Shown: piece after piece, positions 1 to 8,908 of the stretch
Numbering within the stretch: position 1 is the first letter of the stretch
How the letters are laid out: each line of letters begins with the position of its first letter
Source: Salegentibacter maritimus
GTDB taxonomy: Bacteria; Bacteroidota; Bacteroidia; Flavobacteriales; Flavobacteriaceae
Reading direction: 5' to 3'
Assembly (NCBI RefSeq): GCF_016236915.1
Contig: NZ_JAEHOK010000015.1
Span: 36,034-100,033, forward strand
Length of the DNA: 64,000 nucleotides
Notes under the pieces: generated by a model
The model's database searches: none
Told to the model about the DNA's origin: nothing
What the model saw: only the letters and a program-made list of their open reading frames with translations
Made by a program: the position numbers and the translations under genes

Positions 1-411
1 AGCCATCCAAATAGGCATTGTCATTTCATCTGGTTCTTCGGCATACACCCAAAAATCGGTTAGACTTACAGCAGTAGTAGTCTCCCCATCGGGAATAGGA
101 ATTGCTAGGTCCTCATCATAATCAGTAAAATAGGTGGTTCCATCAAATTTAATAGGAACTATTACATCTTCTTCTCCCAGCTCGTGGGTAAGTACTACCC
201 TGGCATACATAGGTGCATCGTCTGAGCATTCAGGAATGCTTTGCTTTAAAGCGTCCTGGTTTTTAATAAAATCATTTAAAACGGCCCCCAAAGAAATAGT
301 TGCCATCTCATCGCCCACTTTGGGCTCGCCTGAGGTTTCGTCTTTACTACAGGAAGCAAAAAGCATTGCAACTATTGCAATACCAGCAAAGTAATTTTTA
401 AAATTTTTCAT
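1..411 (-). CDS. Putative lipoprotein, C-terminus outside the window
   Basis: The frame opens at the ATG at 411 and runs leftwards off the window after 137 codons without a stop, so the end is not seen. The N-terminus is an SPII signal: a short basic start, a hydrophobic stretch and the lipobox LFASC with Cys at residue 21. The acidic residues that follow the Cys (SKDE) resemble the surface-export signal of flavobacterial lipoproteins. The visible mature part is acidic, with no motif I recognise and no membrane segment. The gene stands alone; the next gene begins 220 bp away on the same strand. Function unknown. Membrane anchoring is well supported; surface exposure is a guess. Confidence 0.7.
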   Translation of the reverse strand, partial: MKNFKNYFAGIAIVAMLFASCSKDETSGEPKVGDEMATISLGAVLNDFIKNQDALKQSIPECSDDAPMYARVVLTHELGEEDVIVPIKFDGTTYFTDYDEDLAIPIPDGETTTAVSLTDFWVYAEEPDEMTMPIWMA

Positions 412-632
412 AATCGAAAGTTTTTAATTAATAAATATTTAAGAATGGTTAATAAAATATCTACACAGTTCTAACTCTAGAACAATTGTATTCAGGAAAA
501 TAAAGGTTTGGGGGCTTGAAAAGTAGAGAGGTGGGGTGACTACTTTTACTTAAAATTTCAAGTATAAATGTAAGGTAATTCTTTCCTACAAGGCTATGGG
601 GGAATTCTTCTATTTTTAACCTTCAATAAAGC

Positions 633-1652
633 TTACTGCACTTTTCGGTAATCTATAAGGTCATGACTAATTGCATAAATAATACTCTCTAAAATCGTAT
701 CAGAATTAGTGCGTTTTATAATATTAGAACGGTGTTTTTCTATTGTTTTAGGAGAAATAAATAAAGCTTCAGATATATCCTTTGTTTTATAGCCTTTTAT
801 TAAAAGCTGAATAATCTCTTTTTCTCTATTCGTAAATTTAAATTCGGTTAATTGATCATTTTGCTTAAAACAGGCTTCTACTTCCTGTGAAGAAGTACCT
901 ATATTATTATTAATTTCTTCATTTTGTTCTATAAAATCAATAAACATTACAAACTGGTGACCGAAGTTTTTATTCAGTTTAGAGAAGTTAATACGTGCAT
1001 TTCTTAATTTATCATCTCTTAATAGTAAGGTGGTTTTTGTAGCCGCTTTAATATGCTTACCACGGGCAAAATTTCGCAAACTTTCTTTTACTTTTTGCGC
1101 ATTCTCACATTTCACAAAATCTGTAAGTTTTAACCCCTTACTATTTTTTACCCTAAAACTTTGCTTAAAAGCATCGTTCATAGCTATTATCTCATTTTGA
1201 TCTAGCAATAGCACTGGTTTTGAGATAAGATTAAACATCCCCATAAAGGCATCTTTCCAGAAATTCGATAAAGATCTATTCGCATATACCATCTTAATAA
1301 TTTTCCCACACAAAGTTTCTATGCTGGGAGAATAAACAAACTCATCTACTACCTTCCTAAACCTGCTTTCGGCTTCAGCCCTAAAGCGTTCTTCGGCATA
1401 AACTATAAGCCAGGCCTTGGTAAGGAAATGATTTGATTTAAAATTAGCTATGTTTTTAAAATTTTTGCCCGATCTAAAAGAAGCATAATCTAAAAGAATA
1501 ACGTCGGGCAATAAATTTAGTGCGATATTAAAACCGGTGTGTAATGAATTGGCCTCGGTTAATTCAAAATGCATACTTACCCCTTCTTGTACGCAGTCTA
1601 CCATACTCTGCTTATTGGTAATAAGCAATAATTGTTTTTTATCCGTAATCAT
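633..1652 (-). CDS. LuxR-type transcriptional regulator with receiver-like and PAS-like domains
   Basis: A 339-residue protein in three parts. Residues 1-125 look like a response-regulator receiver: the beta3 segment ending in an Asp (VILLD) is present, but the paired acidic residues normally found after beta1 are missing (LLLITNKQS), so phosphorylation is doubtful. Residues about 135-245 look like a PAS domain (KPVLLLDQNEIIAMNDAF). Residues about 273-333 are a clear LuxR/GerE helix-turn-helix (TNREKEIIQLLIKGY, then SPKTIEKHRSNI). It is a single gene with no kinase beside it. The family binds DNA as dimers and controls transcription; its target and signal cannot be read here. Confidence 0.8.
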   Translation of the reverse strand: MITDKKQLLLITNKQSMVDCVQEGVSMHFELTEANSLHTGFNIALNLLPDVILLDYASFRSGKNFKNIANFKSNHFLTKAWLIVYAEERFRAEAESRFRKVVDEFVYSPSIETLCGKIIKMVYANRSLSNFWKDAFMGMFNLISKPVLLLDQNEIIAMNDAFKQSFRVKNSKGLKLTDFVKCENAQKVKESLRNFARGKHIKAATKTTLLLRDDKLRNARINFSKLNKNFGHQFVMFIDFIEQNEEINNNIGTSSQEVEACFKQNDQLTEFKFTNREKEIIQLLIKGYKTKDISEALFISPKTIEKHRSNIIKRTNSDTILESIIYAISHDLIDYRKVQ

Positions 1653-2156
1653 ATTAAATTGTTTTTTGGCTACTAGCCCGTTAGTTAAAACCTGGGGTTA
1701 GGGCCCAAGACCTTTTGTTAACAGAATTAAAAACATAAGGCTTTGAGAACCGATGTTTTAATTCGTAATTAACCTGTAAAAAATAGGGGCAATAAATATT
1801 GGGACAAAAAATAAACCTGCTAACAGGTATTAGATTTCCGGGGGGATGGAAAATTTTAATTGAGACTTGGTATTTCAAATATAGGGGATTATCCTTAATT
1901 ATCGCAAAAAAATTACGTAATATAATACTGACAATCAAATAAATAAGAGCAAGACAAAAGCTAACTATAAATCGACAAGACCTAATTCTTTTTGAAAACT
2001 AATAAATTAACTCATAGTAAATCAGTCAGGCATATAAATCTTAATTATTAAATAGAACACCTAAAAAAGTCGTACTATTTTGAGCTTATAATAAACTTTA
2101 AATCATTATTAACACCTGCCTAATCCTGCTTTCTTTTTAGTTAGCAACACTTTAAG
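1653..2156. other. Intergenic region, about 500 bp, no gene seen
   Basis: AT-rich DNA between the divergent LuxR-type gene and uvrA. One leftward open frame (1681-1938) has no family resemblance, no start signal and unusual composition, and I do not regard it as a gene. No strong hairpin or repeat was found apart from the uvrA promoter at its right edge. Confidence 0.5.
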
Positions 2157-2164
2157 TACATTTG
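2157..2164 (+). promoter_or_regulatory. uvrA promoter, -7 element TACATTTG
   Basis: TACATTTG matches the Bacteroidota -7 consensus TAnnTTTG. Transcription would begin near 2170, about 10 nt before the ATG at 2182. This supports that ATG over the in-frame GTG at 2170, which would sit at the transcript start. The -33 TTG element is not clear. Confidence 0.55.
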
Positions 2165-2181
2165 CGTCCGTGATAAAAAAT

Positions 2182-5013
2182 ATGGCTAAAACCGAAGAAA
2201 ATATAGAAGTATTAGGGGCTCGCGTCCATAATCTTAAAAATATAGATGTTACTATTCCCAGAGAAAAACTGGTTGTAATCACAGGCCTTTCCGGCTCTGG
2301 AAAATCTTCCCTGGCTTTCGATACCATTTATGCTGAAGGCCAGCGCCGGTATATTGAAACTTTTTCAGCCTATGCAAGGCAATTTTTGGGAGGATTAGAA
2401 CGACCCGATGTTGATAAAATTGAAGGCCTGTCGCCTGTTATTGCCATAGAACAAAAAACTACCAGCAAAAACCCTAGAAGTACGGTAGGAACCATAACTG
2501 AAATTTACGATTTCCTACGTCTTCTGTTTGCTCGTGCCGGGGATGCCTATAGTTATGAGACTGGCGAAAAAATGGTGAGCTATACCGACAGCCAGATCAA
2601 AGACCTTATTTTAAAGGATTTCAAAGGGAAAAAAGTGAACGTTTTAGCACCTGTCATTAAATCCAGGAAAGGACATTATCGGGAACTATTTGAACAAATA
2701 GCTAAACAGGGATTTTTAAAAGCCCGTGTAGATGGTGAAGTCCGTGACCTGGTTAAAGGAATGAAACTAGATAGGTACAAAACCCACGATATTGAGATTG
2801 TAATAGATAGATTAAAAATTGATAATAAAATAGACGCGCAAAAACGCCTGGACGAGAGTATTAAAACTGCAATGTACCATGGCAGTGATACACTAATGAT
2901 CTTAGACCAGGATACCGATCAGGTGCGTTATTTTAGCAGGAACTTAATGTGCCCTACTACCGGAATCTCCTATCCAAACCCAGAACCAAATACCTTTTCT
3001 TTTAACTCCCCAAAGGGAGCCTGCCCTAAATGTAACGGTATTGGCACATTGTATCAGGTGAATATCGATAAGATTATTCCAGATTATTCTAAATCGATTA
3101 AAAATGGCGCCTTAGCACCTCATGGGCCTCAGAAAAAGAACTGGGTATTCTCGCAATTGGAATTAATTGCTGAAAGATGGAATTTTAAATTAACAGATCC
3201 CGTTTCCAAAATTCCGGAGGCGGCAATGAAGCTTATTCTTCATGGCGGAAAAGAAACTTTTACCAAAGAATCTAAAAGCCTTGGGGTAAACCGGGAATTT
3301 AAGATCAACTTTGAAGGTGTAGCCACTTTTATTGAAACCACATTTAACAATAACGATTCCAGTTCCCTGAGACGTTGGGCAAAAGAATATATGGATAAAG
3401 TTGAATGTCCAGATTGCAAGGGCACCCGACTTAAAAAAGAATCGCTTTATTTTAAGATTTACGATAAAAATATAGCCGAACTCTCTTTAATGGATATTGA
3501 AGATTTGGCGAAATGGTTTGTAGGCTTAGAAAAAAAACTAAGCGAAAAACAAAACCAGATTGCCGCTGAAGTTATAAAAGAAATAAGAACGAGAATTGGA
3601 TTTTTGGTAGATGTTGGGCTTACATATCTTTCTCTTAACCGCGGATCTAAATCCCTATCTGGAGGAGAGGCACAACGTATACGCCTGGCGACCCAAATTG
3701 GTTCGCAACTGGTAGGGGTGCTTTATATTTTAGATGAACCCAGCATTGGATTACATCAAAGAGACAACGAAAAACTAATCAATTCGCTAGTTTCACTGCG
3801 AGATATTGGAAATTCTGTCATTGTGGTTGAGCATGATAAAGATATGATAGAACGCGCCGATTATGTTATAGATATTGGCCCGGAAGCAGGAAAACACGGT
3901 GGAGAAATTATTAGCGAAGGGCCACCTTCAGCATTAAAAAAACACAATACGCTTACCGCCTCCTACCTAAACGGGAAGAAAGAAATTGAAGTCCCTAAAG
4001 AAAGGCGTAAAGGAAACGGAAAAAACATAGAGCTTAAAGGCGCTTCAGGAAATAACCTAAAGAATGTATCTATTAAAATTCCGTTAGGAAAAATGATTGC
4101 GGTTACCGGAGTTTCGGGAAGTGGAAAATCTACTTTAATTAATGAAACTCTCTACCCTATTATGAATGCGCATTATTTTAATGGGGTAAAAGAACCAAAA
4201 CCCTATAAAACTATTAAAGGCCTGGATAATGCCGATAAGGTTATAGATATTAACCAAACTCCCATTGGCAGGACCCCAAGGTCTAACCCTGCTACTTATA
4301 CAGGTGTTTTTTCAGAAATTAGAAGCTTATTTGCTAAAACACCAGAAGCTCTTATTAGGGGATATAAACCGGGAAGGTTTAGCTTTAATGTTAAAGGTGG
4401 TAGATGTGAAACCTGTAGGGGTGGCGGACTTAGAGTTATAGAAATGAATTTTCTTCCCGATGTGTATGTAGAATGTGAAACCTGCCAGGGAAAACGATTC
4501 AATAGGGAAACTTTGGAAATTAGGTATAAAGGAAAGTCTATAGCCGATGTTTTGGAAATGACCATCAATGAAGCGACTGATTTCTTTGAACCTATTCCAA
4601 AAATCTATAGAAAACTAAAAACAATTAAAAATGTAGGCCTTGGCTATATTACCCTGGGACAGCAAAGTACAACCCTATCGGGTGGAGAAGCACAACGAAT
4701 TAAATTGGCTACCGAACTTTCAAAACGTGATACCGGAAATACTTTCTATATCTTAGATGAACCAACTACGGGATTGCATTTTGAAGACATTCGGGTTTTA
4801 ATGGATGTTTTAAACAAGTTAACCAATAAAGGAAATACCGTTCTCATTATAGAACATAATATGGACGTGATAAAAATGGCCGATTATATTTTTGATATTG
4901 GCCCCGAAGGAGGGAAAAATGGTGGCCAGGTGATCGCCAAAGGTACACCCGAGGAAGTAGCTAAATCGAAAAAAAGTTATACAGCTAAATTCCTTAAAAA
5001 AGAATTACACTAA
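2182..5013 (+). CDS. uvrA: UvrA, excinuclease ABC subunit A
   Basis: The damage-recognition ATPase of nucleotide excision repair, which loads UvrB on DNA lesions. At 943 residues it has the normal length. The first Walker A is GLSGSGKSS (about residues 35-43). Cys pairs of zinc modules occur in [20 protein letters not shown] and CETCQG. Both ABC signatures are intact ([12 protein letters not shown] and [12 protein letters not shown]), each followed by an LDEP Walker B, and the second Walker A is [10 protein letters not shown] chose the ATG at 2182 ([10 protein letters not shown]) over the GTG four codons upstream because of the promoter. The LOG-family gene follows after 8 bp and is probably co-transcribed. 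Confidence 0.97.
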   Translation: MAKTEENIEVLGARVHNLKNIDVTIPREKLVVITGLSGSGKSSLAFDTIYAEGQRRYIETFSAYARQFLGGLERPDVDKIEGLSPVIAIEQKTTSKNPRSTVGTITEIYDFLRLLFARAGDAYSYETGEKMVSYTDSQIKDLILKDFKGKKVNVLAPVIKSRKGHYRELFEQIAKQGFLKARVDGEVRDLVKGMKLDRYKTHDIEIVIDRLKIDNKIDAQKRLDESIKTAMYHGSDTLMILDQDTDQVRYFSRNLMCPTTGISYPNPEPNTFSFNSPKGACPKCNGIGTLYQVNIDKIIPDYSKSIKNGALAPHGPQKKNWVFSQLELIAERWNFKLTDPVSKIPEAAMKLILHGGKETFTKESKSLGVNREFKINFEGVATFIETTFNNNDSSSLRRWAKEYMDKVECPDCKGTRLKKESLYFKIYDKNIAELSLMDIEDLAKWFVGLEKKLSEKQNQIAAEVIKEIRTRIGFLVDVGLTYLSLNRGSKSLSGGEAQRIRLATQIGSQLVGVLYILDEPSIGLHQRDNEKLINSLVSLRDIGNSVIVVEHDKDMIERADYVIDIGPEAGKHGGEIISEGPPSALKKHNTLTASYLNGKKEIEVPKERRKGNGKNIELKGASGNNLKNVSIKIPLGKMIAVTGVSGSGKSTLINETLYPIMNAHYFNGVKEPKPYKTIKGLDNADKVIDINQTPIGRTPRSNPATYTGVFSEIRSLFAKTPEALIRGYKPGRFSFNVKGGRCETCRGGGLRVIEMNFLPDVYVECETCQGKRFNRETLEIRYKGKSIADVLEMTINEATDFFEPIPKIYRKLKTIKNVGLGYITLGQQSTTLSGGEAQRIKLATELSKRDTGNTFYILDEPTTGLHFEDIRVLMDVLNKLTNKGNTVLIIEHNMDVIKMADYIFDIGPEGGKNGGQVIAKGTPEEVAKSKKSYTAKFLKKELH

Positions 5014-5021
5014 CAATACTG

Positions 5022-5720
5022 ATGAATACTATGAGAAATAACCGACAAAATAAAGCCTGGAACGAAATAAAAACGAACGATTCCTGGGCCATCTTTAAAA
5101 TAATGGGTGAATTTGTAAATGGCTATGAAAAGTTAAGTCAAATTGGCCCTTGTGTCTCAATTTTTGGTTCCGCAAGAACCAAACCAGACCAAAAATATTA
5201 CAAATTAACCGAAAAAATTTCCAAGAAAATAGTGGAAAACGGTTATGGCGTTATTACCGGTGGAGGCCCTGGAATTATGGAGGCAGGAAATAAAGGAGCC
5301 CATCTTGGCGGAGGAACTTCTGTAGGACTAAATATAGACTTGCCTTTTGAACAACACGATAACCCATATATAGATAACGATAAAAGCCTGGATTTTGATT
5401 ACTTTTTTGTTAGAAAAGTAATGTTTGTAAAATATTCGCAGGGGTTTGTGGTTATGCCAGGTGGATTCGGAACTTTAGATGAGCTTTTTGAAGCCATTAC
5501 CCTTATTCAAACCCATAAAATTGATAAATTTCCTATTATTTTGGTAGGAAGAAGTTTTTGGAGCGGATTGGTAGAATGGGTTCAAAATACCCTTTTAGAT
5601 GAATTTCAAAACATAAGTGCACCCGATATGGATTTGGTTCAGGTAGTAGATACCGAAGATGAAGTGATTGAAATCCTGAACGACTTCTACGGAGAGTATA
5701 ACCTGAGTCCTAACTTTTAA
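5022..5720 (+). CDS. LOG family protein (TIGR00730 type Rossmann fold)
   Basis: A 232-residue protein of the lysine-decarboxylase-like LOG family. The two family signatures are present: GGGPGIMEAGNKGA (about residues 80-93) and PGGFGTLDE (146-154), which form the nucleotide-phosphate site of cytokinin-nucleoside-monophosphate phosphoribohydrolases. Bacterial members cleave AMP-like nucleotides or are of unknown role; the sequence does not decide. A second ATG three codons in (5031) could also be the start. It follows uvrA closely, which suggests one transcript but no obvious shared function. Confidence 0.85.
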   Translation: MNTMRNNRQNKAWNEIKTNDSWAIFKIMGEFVNGYEKLSQIGPCVSIFGSARTKPDQKYYKLTEKISKKIVENGYGVITGGGPGIMEAGNKGAHLGGGTSVGLNIDLPFEQHDNPYIDNDKSLDFDYFFVRKVMFVKYSQGFVVMPGGFGTLDELFEAITLIQTHKIDKFPIILVGRSFWSGLVEWVQNTLLDEFQNISAPDMDLVQVVDTEDEVIEILNDFYGEYNLSPNF

Positions 5721-5793
5721 TTAATTCTTTAGTGGGGATAAAAACTTTGAGTATATTTAAGTCGCAATTCTTTTTACACTAAATATACTCCGC

Positions 5794-8607
5794 TTGAGAT
5801 TTTATCTATTTTATCTATTGTTTTTCGTGGCAATTGGATGGGGTTTTGCTCAAAACTCCATCTCTTTAAAAGCTCATTTAAACGATAGTACCCATATTCT
5901 CACAATACAACAGGAATTGGTTTATACCAACTCCAGTAAAGATTCGCTTAGCCATATTTACCTTAATGACTGGGCGAATGCTTTTAGTGCAAAAAATACC
6001 CCATTGGCAAAACGCTTTGCCGAAGAATTTGCCAGGCGATTTAGATTTGCCAAAGCCGAAGAGCGTGGCGCGACATTTATTAATAATATCACCGATGCCC
6101 AAAACGATAGTTTAAAATGGGAAAGGCCAGAACAAGCTCAGGATCTTGTTAAAATAAACCTGGATAAAGCTTTACTTCCCGGGCAGAGCATAGCGGTTAA
6201 GTTAGATTATCACGTTAAAATTCCTATAGATAAGTTTACGCGCTACGGAGTAGATTCAGATAACAATTACAAACTTAGATATTGGTATTTTACAACTGGC
6301 GTATATAAAGATGGAAAATGGCAGGTATACAGCCATAAAAATTTAGGAGACCAGTATAATGCACTTCACGATGTTGAAATAGAACTTAGCATACCACCTA
6401 AATATTATGTAGCATCTGCCCTAAAGCTTAATGGCGTAAATACTATAAACGGTCAAAAAAAGGTTAAACTTTCGGGTATAGATCAATTAGATAGCAAACT
6501 TTACCTCACGAAATCTTTTATATTTGAATCTTTGGCGACCAAAGATTATGAAGTAGTCACCAATGTAGATGATGACGAACTTCAGCCCGAAATAAAAAGC
6601 ATATTACTAGATCGCATCCTAAAATTTTATGAACAAAAATTAGGAGCATATCCACATAAAAAGATATTTGTAACCCGTGACGATTACTTAAATAGTCCTA
6701 TCTATGGTTTAAATCAATTACCGGGTTTTATTCGTCCTTTTCCCGATGGTTTTCAATATGACATAAAGCAATTTAAAACCATCACCAACTACATGCTTGA
6801 GAATTCTATTCATATTAACCCCCGTAAAGAGCAGTGGGTACATGATGCTATTCTGGTTTCCTTAATGATAGACTATGTGAACGAGTATTACCCACATATG
6901 AAACTTTTGGGGAATTTAAGTGATATTATTGGGGTGCGATGGTTCCACGCTGCCGATTTAGAGTTTAATGACCAATACCAATTTCTTTATATGAATATGG
7001 CCAGAATGAATTTAGACCAGGCTTTAAGTTCTGCCCAGGACTCACTGGTGAAATTCAATAAAAATATTGCAAACTCCTATAAAGCCGGTATTGGATTAAA
7101 ATATGTAGAAGATTTCCTTGGGAATGAAAAAGTTACCAAAGCAGTTAAAGACTTTTACCTACAGCATAATATGCAGCCCACTTCTTCTGAAGATTTTCAG
7201 CAAATTTTAGAAAATTATGCCACGAAAGATATCTCCTGGTTCTTTAAGGACTATGTAAATACAAATAAAAAAATAGATTTCAGTATAGAAAAACTATATA
7301 AAACCCAAGACTCTCTTCGGGTTACTATTAGAAATAAGAGAAAAAGTAATTTTCCTGTTTCGCTATACGGATTAAAAAACGGAGAAATTGTTTTTAAAAA
7401 ATGGATTGAAAATATTGATAAGACTAAAACTGTTGAAATTGCCAGGCAGGATGTAGATAGACTAGCTTTAAATTATGAACAAAAAATACCGGAATTTAAT
7501 CAGCGGGACAATTACAAAGCTGTAACTAAACTTTTCAATAAGCCATTACAGATAAGGCTACTTCAGGATATTGAAGATCCAAGATATTCGCAGTTGTTTT
7601 TTATGCCAGAATTTAATTATAACCTATATGATGGCATTTCTATTGGGCCTAAATTGTATAACAAAACGGTGCTGTCCAAAAACTTCAATTTTAATATTTC
7701 CCCAAAATACGGATTTAACAGTGAGACCATTGTTGGTTCGGCTTCGATAACCAACAGGCATCAATTTGCAAACAAAGAACTTTATGCCATTACATATGGT
7801 ATTGGGGGAACACGTTATTCTTATGGCTATAATTTATTCTATCAAAAATATACCCCTTTTATTAATTTTTCCTTTAGAAATAAATACCTACGCGATAACG
7901 AACGTCAAAATCTTCTCATTAGAAATGTAAATGTAAGGCGGGATATGGACCCCAGCCGGGATTTAGAAGAACCTAATTATAATGTGTTTAACATAAACTA
8001 TCGTTACAGCAAACCGCATCTGGTAGATTATTACTCGGCCTCTTTCGATTTTCAATTGGCAGAAAAGTTTAGTAAAATCTCAATGAGTCTTGAGTATAGA
8101 AAATTATTTAAGAATAATCGTCAAATTAATTTACGTTTTTTTACCGGAACATTTCTCTATAGCGATGCTATGGAAACAAACTACTTTAGTTTTGCCTTAG
8201 ACAGGCCTACAGATTATCTTTTTGATTATAATTATTATGGAAGAAGTCAGGGGTCCGGTCTGTTTAGTCAGCAAATTATTGTAGCTGAAGGTGGTTTTAA
8301 ATCGCAATTACAACCCGAATATGCCAATCAATGGCTTACCACTTTAAATGCGAGTACCAATCTATACAAATGGTTCTTTATTTATGGAGATGTAGGTTTG
8401 GTAAAAAATCAACATCAAAATGCTAAGTTTTTATATGACTCGGGAGTTAGGCTAAGCCTGGTCGATGACTATTTTGAGATATTCTTTCCGGTCTACTCCA
8501 ATTTAGGTTGGGAAGTTGCCCAGGAAAATTACGATCAAAAAATAAGGTTTATTGTCTCTTTGGACATTAACACACTAATAAAACTTTTTACCCGACGTTG
8601 GTATTAA
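5794..8607 (+). CDS. Secreted peptidase-M1-like protein with C-terminal beta-barrel-like region
   Basis: A 937-residue protein. The start is TTG at 5794, which gives a good SPI signal peptide (MRFYLFYLLFFVAIGWGFAQ); no better in-frame ATG lies upstream. The N-terminal 200 residues resemble the beta-sandwich of M1 aminopeptidases, and EQWVHDAILVSLMIDYVNEY (about 345-364) matches the helix after the zinc site. The HExxH zinc motif expected just before it is missing, so peptidase activity is doubtful. From about residue 610 to the end, alternating aromatic and polar residues and a terminal aromatic (RRWY) look like outer-membrane strands. I infer an outer-membrane protein with an inactive peptidase-like periplasmic part. 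Confidence 0.65.
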   Translation: MRFYLFYLLFFVAIGWGFAQNSISLKAHLNDSTHILTIQQELVYTNSSKDSLSHIYLNDWANAFSAKNTPLAKRFAEEFARRFRFAKAEERGATFINNITDAQNDSLKWERPEQAQDLVKINLDKALLPGQSIAVKLDYHVKIPIDKFTRYGVDSDNNYKLRYWYFTTGVYKDGKWQVYSHKNLGDQYNALHDVEIELSIPPKYYVASALKLNGVNTINGQKKVKLSGIDQLDSKLYLTKSFIFESLATKDYEVVTNVDDDELQPEIKSILLDRILKFYEQKLGAYPHKKIFVTRDDYLNSPIYGLNQLPGFIRPFPDGFQYDIKQFKTITNYMLENSIHINPRKEQWVHDAILVSLMIDYVNEYYPHMKLLGNLSDIIGVRWFHAADLEFNDQYQFLYMNMARMNLDQALSSAQDSLVKFNKNIANSYKAGIGLKYVEDFLGNEKVTKAVKDFYLQHNMQPTSSEDFQQILENYATKDISWFFKDYVNTNKKIDFSIEKLYKTQDSLRVTIRNKRKSNFPVSLYGLKNGEIVFKKWIENIDKTKTVEIARQDVDRLALNYEQKIPEFNQRDNYKAVTKLFNKPLQIRLLQDIEDPRYSQLFFMPEFNYNLYDGISIGPKLYNKTVLSKNFNFNISPKYGFNSETIVGSASITNRHQFANKELYAITYGIGGTRYSYGYNLFYQKYTPFINFSFRNKYLRDNERQNLLIRNVNVRRDMDPSRDLEEPNYNVFNINYRYSKPHLVDYYSASFDFQLAEKFSKISMSLEYRKLFKNNRQINLRFFTGTFLYSDAMETNYFSFALDRPTDYLFDYNYYGRSQGSGLFSQQIIVAEGGFKSQLQPEYANQWLTTLNASTNLYKWFFIYGDVGLVKNQHQNAKFLYDSGVRLSLVDDYFEIFFPVYSNLGWEVAQENYDQKIRFIVSLDINTLIKLFTRRWY

Positions 8608-8759
8608 CAAATTTTTAATGGCCTTACTTAATTCTTAGCTTTCCCCATCCTTATTGCATAAAAACCATCATATCGCAATATTTCAGATATTTTATTAAAA
8701 TAAGAATAACAAAAAGCCCTTTAAATACACTTTTCTTAAAATATTTTGATTTTAATGAA

Positions 8760-8790
8760 TTGTGTACAATCTAAGTTTTCGTTACATTTG
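8760..8790 (+). promoter_or_regulatory. Promoter of the E1 dehydrogenase gene
   Basis: TTG (8760-8762), a 20-bp spacer and TACATTTG (8783-8790) match the Bacteroidota -33/-7 consensus. The transcript would start near 8797 and carry a leader of about 110 nt before the ATG at 8909. The rest of the 300-bp gap (8608-8759) is AT-rich with nothing else recognisable. Confidence 0.7.
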
Positions 8791-8908
8791 TTGTTCATCA
8801 AGAACCTTAGGCCCTGCCTTTAAGGTATTAATTTGAGAAAGTACATATAAAATTCGAGGGCAACCTTTGAAGTATTAAACCCGCTATTAGGGATTCAAAA
8901 TAACGTTC

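Noticed and set aside
1681..1938. Leftward open frame of 85 codons upstream of the LuxR-type gene
   Set aside because: No family likeness, no promoter, odd composition, and it lies in a region that otherwise looks intergenic.
5730..5793. Bacteroidota promoter before the M1-like gene
   Set aside because: TATATTTA is near the -7 consensus but lacks the final G, and no -33 box has proper spacing.
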